Source of the DNA: Verrucomicrobiales bacterium
GTDB taxonomy: Bacteria > Verrucomicrobiota > Verrucomicrobiia > Limisphaerales > UBA1096
NCBI GenBank assembly: GCA_011523195.1
Contig: WTHH01000292.1
Coordinates: 1 to 7,139 of the forward strand
Direction: 5' to 3'
DNA: 7,139 nucleotides
How positions within the stretch are numbered: position 1 is the stretch's first letter; each line of letters starts with the position of its first letter. Both the position numbers and the translations under genes were made by a program. Shown here piece after piece: positions 1 through 7,139 of this stretch. The notes under the pieces are model-generated. The model made no database searches and was not told the origin of the DNA. It worked only from the letters and a program-made list of their open reading frames with translations.

Positions 1-770
1 CGGTCGTAATCCCATTCGGCATCGTTTCCGCGCAGCTTGATTTTCAGGCAGGTCAAGCCGTCGGTTCGAATCCAGTCGGCTAGCAATACGGGATAGCCGT
101 CGTCCGGCTCGTTGCCGTTCAACTCGCTTTCATCGAGTGGATCAAGCCCCCCGACGAGATGCCAGGCGGGCAGGGTGGTCGGCGGGTCGGCATTGAGAAA
201 TTCAGAAGGGAACCGGCCGTCAAATTGAACATTGGAACCGGCCGCAGGCTGTAGGAATTGGCCAATGTCACGGCTGAGATACTCGGCGGAGTAGGTGTCG
301 TAGGTCGCTTGGCCAAGCGCTTGGCCAAGCGCATCGTGCAGCGCGATGTCAAATAGTGAGCAGCAGACGAGGGCGGCGAGCCAGGGTATTGGTTCGCCTG
401 CAGCTTGGCCTTGGTTAAACTCCGCCAGCAGGCGGGGGAGTTCGGTTTGCTGAAAGTCGTGGCCAAGCTCCAGTGGGTGCCCGGTTTCATCGAATTCCGA
501 CCAGGCCTTGGCCAAGTGTTGGCAGAACTCCATCAGCGCCTCGTGCCTTGGCTCGTAGGGGAGGGCGCTTGGCCAAACCCACTGGACGCTAAGCGGGGTT
601 TCGCCCCAGCCGTTGGCGGTGCGGCCATCGGCCAGTTGGACTGTCAGTCTGGCGCGGGCGCAGGTGACGTGGGTGAGGATCTCGGGGCCGAACTTGAGCG
701 GCACGCGAGTCTCGACCGGCAGGAAGAAAAGTTTTGTCCCGACGACCCGAATGTCGGTGGACTTGGCCAT
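1..770 (-). CDS. Enolase-superfamily protein (mandelate racemase/muconate lactonizing type), 3' end beyond window
   Basis: The frame is open from an ATG at 770 to the left edge, giving 256 residues without a stop; the C-terminal part is missing. Residues 1-150 look like the alpha+beta capping domain of the enolase superfamily, including a helix with the family-like string FDIALHDALG (140-149). The barrel then begins, with KIKLRG at 243-248, resembling the KxK motif (K243, K245) whose second lysine is a catalytic base in many mandelate racemase/muconate lactonizing enzymes. The metal-binding Asp/Glu residues would lie outside the window, so activity and substrate cannot be judged. Such enzymes abstract a proton alpha to a carboxylate, as racemases, epimerases, dehydratases or cycloisomerases. 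The start ATG shares its A with the mlaD stop (TGATG), so translation is probably coupled and the gene belongs to the mla operon. A tandem DNA palindrome encodes ALGQALGQA at 147-155. The family call is from motif memory; the specific function is unknown. Confidence 0.7.
   Translation of the reverse strand, partial: MAKSTDIRVVGTKLFFLPVETRVPLKFGPEILTHVTCARARLTVQLADGRTANGWGETPLSVQWVWPSALPYEPRHEALMEFCQHLAKAWSEFDETGHPLELGHDFQQTELPRLLAEFNQGQAAGEPIPWLAALVCCSLFDIALHDALGQALGQATYDTYSAEYLSRDIGQFLQPAAGSNVQFDGRFPSEFLNADPPTTLPAWHLVGGLDPLDESELNGNEPDDGYPVLLADWIRTDGLTCLKIKLRGNDAEWDYD
306..332. repeat. Tandem palindromic repeat, two 12-bp units, inside the enolase-family gene
   Basis: Two perfect head-to-tail copies of GCTTGGCCAAGC lie at 307-318 and 319-330, with a further GC at 331-332. 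Each unit equals its own reverse complement. Twelve bases are four codons, so the array keeps the frame and encodes the repeating peptide Ala-Leu-Gly-Gln (residues 147-155 of the gene). The same unit recurs at 3349-3384 and 5973-5990. Confidence 0.9.
505..518. repeat. Single copy of the TTGGCCAA palindrome
   Basis: The core CTTGGCCAAG at 507-516 is a perfect 10-bp palindrome matching the centre of the array unit. In the enolase-family gene it is read as Leu-Ala-Lys (CTTGGCCAAG split as TTG GCC AAG), a different frame from the tandem copies. A single 10-bp match could be chance, but it lies within 300 bp of three others. Confidence 0.6.
565..577. repeat. Single copy of the TTGGCCAA palindrome
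   Basis: The string GCGCTTGGCCAAA matches the array unit over GCTTGGCCAA (567-576). On the coding strand it is read as TGG CCA AGC, Trp-Pro-Ser, which is the third of the three possible frames for this element within the same gene. Confidence 0.6.
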
Positions 771-1747
771 CAACGGTTCTTTTCTTTCCGGGCCTTTTCG
801 GCTTCCTCTTTCTTTTTCGTTTTGTCCTCCCAGAGGACGCTCCAAAGTCCTCCCCGGTTGAGTTTCACGCTGACCTCATTGAGGTTGCTGGAGAGGGTGA
901 CGATGTTTTGTGCGAGTTCTTCGTCTGCGAACAGTTTGCCGGCGAGTCCCTCACCCCGCTCGGCGGCGGCGATCAATTTATTGAGCGACTCGGTAGTGTT
1001 TTTGATGTTCGCCATCGACTCGTTCACGACGACGCGGTTCGTATCGATAATGCTGCGCAGTTCGCCGCCCGCAGTTTTTAATTCCTTAGAAAAATCGACC
1101 AAGTTGCCGATAGCTTGCTGAATGGGCGGGGTGTTGGTGGTGATCAGGAGGTCGACACTGGCGATGGTCTTGGAGGCGTTCTCGGAGATGTCGCGGAGAT
1201 TGCGCAGGCCGGCAGCGAGGTCGGTGAGTGTTTTTTCGTCGAGTAGCTTGCTGTCTATGCGTTCGATGATGTTGGTGATCTGTGTGGTCGCGGTGTTGAG
1301 TTGGTCAACCACTCCAGAGGTCGAGCGGGCGACCCTCATCAGGTCGAAAGATTCCTCGCAGGGGACAGTTGCGCCGTCCGGTAGCATCGGGGCGTCATGA
1401 TTCCTTGTTGGGATAATGCCGATGTACTTGTCCCCGAGGAAGCCGGCAGTCTCGATGTGAAATTTTGAGCCTTCCCGAATCTTGAATTCCTCCTCGATTA
1501 GGATGGTGATGATGACCTCCGACTTGTCGGTGTTCAGTTTGATTTTGGAGACATTGCCGATGGGGACGCCGGCCATCATGACGACGGCGTTGCGGACGAT
1601 ACCGTCCACGTTTTTGGTCGTGAGGTTGAGTGAGTAGGTCTTGGTCAGGGGACTGATTCCCTTGGCGAAGTTGAGAACCAGTGCGACGGCGATCACCAGT
1701 GAGATGGCGATGAACAGGCCGACTTTCCATTCAGTCTTCGATTTCAT
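770..1747 (-). CDS. mlaD: MCE-domain lipid-transport protein (MlaD-like)
   Basis: This 325-residue protein has the MlaD/MCE layout. A short basic N-terminus is followed by one membrane helix (about residues 9-28), an MCE domain (about 36-113) and a long helical tail (about 140-300) ending in a Lys/Glu-rich stretch. Typical MCE strings are visible: VVMMAGVPIGNV (55-66) and GFLGDKYIGI (102-111). In characterised Mla systems, MlaD is anchored in the inner membrane, forms a hexamer on the MlaFE transporter and carries phospholipid through its central pore. It is longer than the roughly 180-residue E. coli MlaD because of the helical tail, which in other MCE proteins can extend the tunnel into the periplasm. 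The ATG lies 1 nt after the mlaF stop, with GGAG 7 nt upstream. Its own TGA overlaps the next start by one base. Confidence in family is high; lipid species and transport direction are not visible. Confidence 0.92.
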   Translation of the reverse strand: MKSKTEWKVGLFIAISLVIAVALVLNFAKGISPLTKTYSLNLTTKNVDGIVRNAVVMMAGVPIGNVSKIKLNTDKSEVIITILIEEEFKIREGSKFHIETAGFLGDKYIGIIPTRNHDAPMLPDGATVPCEESFDLMRVARSTSGVVDQLNTATTQITNIIERIDSKLLDEKTLTDLAAGLRNLRDISENASKTIASVDLLITTNTPPIQQAIGNLVDFSKELKTAGGELRSIIDTNRVVVNESMANIKNTTESLNKLIAAAERGEGLAGKLFADEELAQNIVTLSSNLNEVSVKLNRGGLWSVLWEDKTKKKEEAEKARKEKNR

Positions 1748-1748
1748 G

Positions 1749-2495
1749 TCAAAACTCCAGGTCTTTTGGATTCGCGATGCCGTTCACGAACTTGTGAACG
1801 ATCGGATCGGTTGAGTTGAAAATTTCATCCGGTTTTCCGTTGGCATGGATCACGCCGTGGTGAAGCATCATCACGTGATTGCCCACGCGCCGCATGCTGC
1901 GGGTGTCGTGCGTGACGACGATCGAGGTGCAGTTGAGTTGATCCCGCATCTTGATGACGAGTTGGTCTATGCTGTCCGATACCACCGGATCAAGCCCCGT
2001 GGTGGGTTCGTCGTAAACGATGATTTCCGGCTTGTAAACAATCGCGCGGGCCAAACCGACCCGTTTGCGCATGCCTCCGGAGAGTTCGGCTGGCTTTTTA
2101 TCCTGTGTGCCGGCGAGATCGACGAGTTCCAATGCCTCGGCCACGGTCTTTTTGATTTCCGCACGGGACAGGGTCTGCTCTCGGTCGAGCAGGAAGCCGA
2201 CGTTTTCCTCAACGGTCAGCGAGTCGAACAGTGCTGCGCCCTGGAACAGCATGCCGAATTTTCGGCGCACCTTGATCAACTGCCGTTCATTCAGCTCAAC
2301 GATGCTCTCGCCGTTGATTTTTACGTCGCCGGAGTCGGGCTGGATGAGGCCGATGATGTGGCGCAGCAGGACGCTCTTGCCGCAGCCACTGCCCCCGATG
2401 ATCACCGCCGACTCGCCGCGATCTATCGACAAGTTCACCCCGGCGAGAACCTCCTGTGTCCCGTAGCTTTTTCGCAGTTGGCTGACTTCAATCAA
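1749..2495 (-). CDS. mlaF: ABC transporter ATPase of the MlaEFD lipid transporter
   Basis: From a TTG start at 2495 this is a 248-residue ABC ATPase. All catalytic motifs are intact: Walker A GGSGCGKS (34-41), Q-loop glutamine 85 in LFQG, signature LSGGMRKR (138-145), Walker B with D162-E163 in IIVYDEP, and switch histidine 196 in VTHD. The signature LSGGMRKR is typical of the MlaF/Mkl subgroup. It would sit on the cytoplasmic face of MlaE and power lipid movement. I chose TTG because it begins the family-typical opening MIEVSQLRKSYG and overlaps the mlaE stop as TTGA, a standard coupling arrangement. The frame stays open upstream to 2639, but that extension lies inside mlaE and reads as non-homologous residues. 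No clear ribosome binding site precedes the TTG, which fits re-initiation after mlaE. The C-terminus ends one base before mlaD. Confidence 0.93.
   Translation of the reverse strand: MIEVSQLRKSYGTQEVLAGVNLSIDRGESAVIIGGSGCGKSVLLRHIIGLIQPDSGDVKINGESIVELNERQLIKVRRKFGMLFQGAALFDSLTVEENVGFLLDREQTLSRAEIKKTVAEALELVDLAGTQDKKPAELSGGMRKRVGLARAIVYKPEIIVYDEPTTGLDPVVSDSIDQLVIKMRDQLNCTSIVVTHDTRSMRRVGNHVMMLHHGVIHANGKPDEIFNSTDPIVHKFVNGIANPKDLEF
1755..1758 (-). promoter_or_regulatory. Ribosome binding site of mlaD
   Basis: The coding strand has GGAG seven nucleotides before the mlaD ATG at 1747. It lies within the last codons of mlaF and supports that ATG as the true start. Confidence 0.65.
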
Positions 2496-3274
2496 TCGGA
2501 GTAAATGAGAATTTTGTTGAGGATGAGGGTCACAAAAAAATTGCTGATTAGAATGATGATCGACGAGGTGACAACTGCCTGCGTTGTAGCGCGCCCAACC
2601 CCCTCGGCGCCCTGGCCGCAGTTCATGCCCTTGTAGCATGAGACGGTGGCGATGATGCCGGCAAAAATGAACGCCTTGATCAGGCCCATCATCACATCCT
2701 CCGACCAGGTGTAGAACACCATGTTGGTCCAGAGGAAAACCGGGTCAAGCCCGAGCAGATACACCGCCACGATCATCCCGGAAACCATGCCAAGCGCGAT
2801 CGCCTCTGCGGTGAGCAGGGGCAGGGCAATGAGCGTGGCGAGCAGACGCGGCGCGACGAGGTAGTCGGTCGGGTGGGTGGCCAGGGTGCGGAGGGCATCG
2901 ATCTGCTCGGTGACCTTCATCGTGCCGAGCTGGGCGGCCATTGCGGCGCCGACCCGGCCGGAAACCATCAGCGCAGTCAGCACTGCACCCAGCTCCCGGC
3001 ACATGGCCACGCTGACGACCGACATTACGGCACTGTCCATTTTGACCTTGTGAAACTGGATGTAAAACTGGGCGCACATCACCATGCCGGTGAACGCCCC
3101 GGTGAGCAGAACCACGGACTGAGACTTGACGCCGATGAAGTGAATCTGCTCGACGAGATCGCGCATGCGGAAGCGCTTGGCAATGATGGAGCCCATGGCC
3201 TCCCAAAAGAGGTAGGTGAGGCGTGCCAGACTGGCCAAGGCCTCCTTGATCGGGTTGTCGGCAGTGTTTGCCAT
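2492..3274 (-). CDS. mlaE: ABC transporter permease of the MlaEFD lipid transporter
   Basis: This 260-residue membrane protein is an MlaE-family permease. The hallmark segment RELGAVLTALMVSGRVGAA (93-111) and the EQIDAL motif (123-128) are both present, followed by YLVAPRLLA (138-146). Hydrophobic segments lie near 52-72, 84-104, 145-177, 200-215 and 236-256, with an amphipathic N-terminal stretch before them. The length is normal for the family. In the Mla complex two MlaE subunits form the inner-membrane channel between the MlaF ATPases and the MlaD hexamer. It is the first gene of the mla unit, 132 nt downstream of clpC and separated from it by a probable terminator. Its TGA overlaps the mlaF TTG. 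The ATG at 3274 has only a weak upstream GGA. No mlaB or mlaC lies next to it, as also in other minimal MlaEFD-type clusters. Confidence 0.93.
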   Translation of the reverse strand: MANTADNPIKEALASLARLTYLFWEAMGSIIAKRFRMRDLVEQIHFIGVKSQSVVLLTGAFTGMVMCAQFYIQFHKVKMDSAVMSVVSVAMCRELGAVLTALMVSGRVGAAMAAQLGTMKVTEQIDALRTLATHPTDYLVAPRLLATLIALPLLTAEAIALGMVSGMIVAVYLLGLDPVFLWTNMVFYTWSEDVMMGLIKAFIFAGIIATVSCYKGMNCGQGAEGVGRATTQAVVTSSIIILISNFFVTLILNKILIYSD

Positions 3275-3342
3275 GCTCTCGTCCGGGGGTTAATTAGCAA
3301 TCTGGATGCCTCGAGGCGAGTCTGCATATTCCCCCCAAATAC
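3275..3342 (-). promoter_or_regulatory. Probable mlaE leader; promoter expected but not identified
   Basis: Because the T-run just upstream should stop mcsB-clpC transcripts, the mla genes need a promoter of their own or read-through. This 68-nt stretch is the only room for one. I see AT-rich patches (TAATTA at 3290-3296, TTGTAT at the T-run end) but no convincing -35/-10 pair. It contains a perfect 10-bp palindrome, GCCTCGAGGC, at 3308-3317, which could be an operator or chance. A short ATG frame starting at 3327 is out of frame with mlaE. Confidence 0.3.
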
Positions 3343-3372
3343 AAAAAAGCTTGGCCAAGCCCTTGGCCAAGC
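3343..3372 (-). terminator. Intrinsic terminator of the mcsB-clpC unit, built from palindromic repeats
   Basis: On the transcribed strand, the last two repeat units form arms GCTTGGCCAAG and CTTGGCCAAGC separated by GG. Allowing a real loop gives a 10-bp stem with a GGGC tetraloop. Six T residues follow the stem directly (A6 at 3343-3348 on the plus strand). Stem, loop and U-tract meet the standard form of a Rho-independent terminator. It starts 34 nt past the clpC stop. The opposite strand lacks a T-run at the other end, so it should act in one direction only. Confidence 0.8.
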
Positions 3373-3384
3373 CCTTGGCCAAGC
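3349..3384. repeat. Tandem palindromic repeat, three 12-bp units, between clpC and mlaE
   Basis: The three units lie at 3349-3360 (GCTTGGCCAAGC), 3361-3372 and 3373-3384 (both CCTTGGCCAAGC). The first is a perfect 12-bp palindrome; the other two differ only at the first base. It is non-coding, within the 132-nt gap between clpC and mlaE. Any two units can pair, so several alternative hairpins are possible in RNA. Confidence 0.92.
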
Positions 3385-3406
3385 GGAAGCAATCTTGCCT
3401 GTGGCG

Positions 3407-5905
<2,499 letters not shown>

Positions 5906-5916
5906 ATAACAACCCG

Positions 5917-5920
5917 CTCC
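5917..5920 (-). promoter_or_regulatory. Candidate ribosome binding site of clpC
   Basis: GGAG on the coding strand lies 11 nt before ATG 5905 and 26 nt before ATG 5890. The spacing is slightly long for 5905 but far too long for 5890, and the site lies downstream of the GTG at 5938. It therefore favours 5905 as the start. Confidence 0.45.
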
Positions 5921-5928
5921 AGTTTGAA

Positions 5929-5956
5929 CCCAAGCCACGGTCTTGTCCAGCTTGGG
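5929..5956. other. Inverted repeat in the mcsB-clpC gap
   Basis: CCCAAGC (5929-5935) and GCTTGGG (5950-5956) are exact 7-bp complements around a 14-nt loop. The transcript could form a hairpin just upstream of the clpC ribosome binding site. No T-run follows, so it is not a terminator. The arms resemble the two halves of the GCTTGG/CCAAGC palindrome pulled apart. A 7-bp inverted repeat can occur by chance. Confidence 0.4.
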
Positions 5957-5970
5957 AATGGCCGCTTTAC

Positions 5971-5990
5971 CCGCTTGGCCAAGCGCTTGG
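5971..5990. repeat. Palindromic repeat, one and a half units, abutting the mcsB stop
   Basis: One perfect GCTTGGCCAAGC (5973-5984) is followed by the half unit GCTTGG (5985-5990). The element ends one base before the mcsB stop codon (TAA, 5994-5992). It is flanked on both sides by TTTAC (5966-5970 and 5991-5995). No U-tract is present on either strand, so it does not look like a terminator, and mcsB and clpC may still be cotranscribed. Confidence 0.85.
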
Positions 5991-5991
5991 T

Positions 5992-7107
5992 TTACTCGCT
6001 TTCCCCCTTATTTTGGGAGTCCTCGAGTGTTTTTGTGTCCGGCACAACAGGCCGATCGACGCCCTTGAGACGTTCCCGCAATAGGTCCGCCCGCAGCAAG
6101 TCGCGCTTCTCGGCGGACAATTTGCCGTCGTTGGCTTTTTGCAGATGCGCCGGCTGGGTGATGATAATCAACTCATTGATCAACGCCTGCGAGGTGCCGG
6201 CGAACAACTCCATGTCCATGCCAAGCCGCAGTAGCGAAAGCAGGTTCATTGTCTCTTTGGAGGAGATGCAGTGGGCGTTGGCGAGGATGCCGTACGCGCG
6301 GCCGATGTGGTTGTAGACCATCTTCGGTTTGCTTTCCATCAGCTTGACGCGGGCGTTTTGCTCGTGGTCAACGATCTGCAGAAGCACCTTGTTGAGCCGC
6401 TCGACGATGTCGCTCTCGGTCTCACCGAGGGTCATCTGGTTGGAAACCTGAAAGACGTTGCCCAGCGCCTCGGTGCCTTCCCCGTAAAGCCCACGCACGG
6501 CAAGGCCCAGCTTGTTGACGGCCTGGATGATCTGGTTGACCTGCTCGCTCAACACCAGCCCCGGCAGGTGCAGCATCGCGCTCACGCGAATGCCGGTGCC
6601 CAGGTTGGTAGGGCAGGCGGTGAGGTAGCCGCGTTTTTTCGAGTAGGCAAAATCGAGGCCGTGCTCGAGTTGGGTGTCAAACTGGTCGATGGTGGTCCAG
6701 GCGTTGCTGATTTGCAGCCCAGGCAGCAGCGCCTGCATGCGGAGGTGATCCTCCTCGTTGATCATCACGCTGATGCTCTCGTCCTGACTGAGCACGAGGC
6801 CGCTGCCGGTGTTTTTCGCGGCGTGTTCGCGGCTGATGAAATGTCGCTCGACGAGAATCTGTTTGTCGAGCGTGGTCAGCTTGTCCATGCCGGTGTCGAA
6901 GCTGTCCTTCATCGACCCGACCTGTAGCACGTTGTCGCGGATGTGCTTGAAAGTCTCGACGCGTACCGATTTCTTCGCCCAGCCGGGGAACGGCGTGTTG
7001 GCGAGGTTTCGGGCAAGGCGCACGCGGCTCGACCATACGATTTTGTTTGACGGGCCTTCGCGCTCGGCGGCCGCGGCAGGGCTGGAAAGTATCTCGTGAA
7101 TGTTCAT
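5992..7107 (-). CDS. mcsB: Protein-arginine kinase McsB
   Basis: This 371-residue protein is a guanido-phosphotransferase-family kinase of McsB type; it transfers phosphate from ATP to arginine side chains of proteins, marking them for ClpC. Phosphagen-kinase landmarks are present: SSRVRLARN (26-34) for nucleotide binding, NEEDH (117-121), the active-site cysteine region CPTNLGTG with C165, and YGEGTEA (208-214), supplying a candidate catalytic glutamate. The McsB-specific phospho-arginine pocket motif RDxxRA is present as RDLLRA (335-340) near the C-terminus; this separates McsB from creatine or arginine kinases. The length is slightly above that of typical McsB because of a polar C-terminal tail. 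The ATG at 7107 lies 4 nt after the stop of an upstream frame, so coupling is likely; no clear ribosome binding site is visible. clpC follows after 86 nt, so writer and reader of phospho-arginine are neighbours. No CtsR- or CIRCE-type site is visible in the 32 bases before it. Confidence 0.95.
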   Translation of the reverse strand: MNIHEILSSPAAAAEREGPSNKIVWSSRVRLARNLANTPFPGWAKKSVRVETFKHIRDNVLQVGSMKDSFDTGMDKLTTLDKQILVERHFISREHAAKNTGSGLVLSQDESISVMINEEDHLRMQALLPGLQISNAWTTIDQFDTQLEHGLDFAYSKKRGYLTACPTNLGTGIRVSAMLHLPGLVLSEQVNQIIQAVNKLGLAVRGLYGEGTEALGNVFQVSNQMTLGETESDIVERLNKVLLQIVDHEQNARVKLMESKPKMVYNHIGRAYGILANAHCISSKETMNLLSLLRLGMDMELFAGTSQALINELIIITQPAHLQKANDGKLSAEKRDLLRADLLRERLKGVDRPVVPDTKTLEDSQNKGESE

Positions 7108-7111
7108 CGCG

Positions 7112-7139
7112 TCACGGGGTCTTGGCGGCTGCGGCGTAT
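7112..7139 (-). CDS. C-terminal end of an upstream gene, possibly mcsA
   Basis: One minus-strand frame enters at the right edge and reads YAAAAKTP before a TGA at 7114-7112, four bases before the mcsB ATG. A gene ending here would fit the tight packing of this strand, and mcsA is the usual neighbour upstream of mcsB. Eight residues are too few to recognise a family, so identity is inferred from position only, and the frame itself could be chance. Confidence 0.3.

Noticed and set aside
119..490. 123-codon minus-strand frame
   Set aside because: It is an alternative frame of the enolase-family gene. The repeat makes it read LAKRLAKR, but the other frame is open over 256 codons and carries enolase-superfamily motifs.
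405..1121. 238-codon plus-strand frame across the enolase-family gene and mlaD
   Set aside because: It crosses two well-supported minus-strand genes and their junction and shows no family-like motif.
1749..2639. Longer mlaF start at ATG 2639
   Set aside because: The added N-terminus lies wholly inside the 3' end of mlaE, reads as non-homologous Arg/His-rich sequence, and delays the normal ABC ATPase opening by about 48 residues.
3325..3327. Small ATG frame in the mlaE leader (MQTRLEASRLLIN)
   Set aside because: It is out of frame with mlaE, has no termination before entering the mlaE coding region, and lacks a ribosome binding site.
3349..3384. Repeat array as a CRISPR
   Set aside because: The units are 12 bp, directly abutting and without spacers; no cas genes are nearby.
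5906..5991. CtsR or CIRCE heat-shock operator before clpC
   Set aside because: Neither the GGTCAAA direct-repeat pattern nor the TTAGCACTC/GAGTGCTAA inverted repeat is present. Any such control would lie upstream of the window.

Overview
This 7.1 kb window is compact bacterial DNA in which every gene I can support lies on the minus strand, so it reads from right (7139) to left (1). The gene set combines the protein-arginine-kinase/ClpC stress module (McsB plus ClpC) with an MCE/Mla-type lipid transporter, which implies an outer membrane, and an enolase-superfamily protein. McsB-ClpC is best known from Firmicutes but also occurs in the Planctomycetes-Verrucomicrobia-Chlamydiae group. A verrucomicrobial (or other PVC) origin is my best inference; it rests on protein style and gene content, not on any search.

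Layout in transcription order. (1) 7139-7112: the last codons of an upstream gene, perhaps mcsA. (2) 7107-5992: mcsB, protein-arginine kinase. (3) 5991-5906: an 86-nt gap holding one and a half copies of a 12-bp palindrome and a second inverted repeat. (4) 5905-3407: clpC, a two-AAA+-domain unfoldase whose N-domain keeps the two glutamates that read phospho-arginine marks. (5) 3406-3275: a gap with three tandem copies of the same palindrome followed by T6, forming a convincing intrinsic terminator for the mcsB-clpC unit. (6) 3274-770: mlaE, mlaF and mlaD, packed with a 4-nt overlap and then a 1-nt gap. (7) 770-1: an enolase-superfamily gene that overlaps the mlaD stop by one base and runs off the left edge.

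Functionally, mcsB-clpC would mark damaged proteins with phospho-arginine and unfold them for a ClpP-type protease encoded elsewhere. MlaE, MlaF and MlaD would form an inner-membrane ABC complex moving lipid across the envelope. The enolase-superfamily protein is probably co-translated with MlaD, but its link to the transporter is unknown.

The most unusual signal is a short DNA element, GCTTGGCCAAGC, a perfect 12-bp palindrome. Its core TTGGCCAA occurs eight times here, against roughly 0.1 expected by chance for an 8-mer in 7.1 kb. It occurs as a tandem array inside a gene, as single copies in that same gene in all three reading frames, as a terminator, and as a copy abutting the mcsB stop codon. 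This pattern points to a signal kept or spread at DNA level rather than a protein motif.
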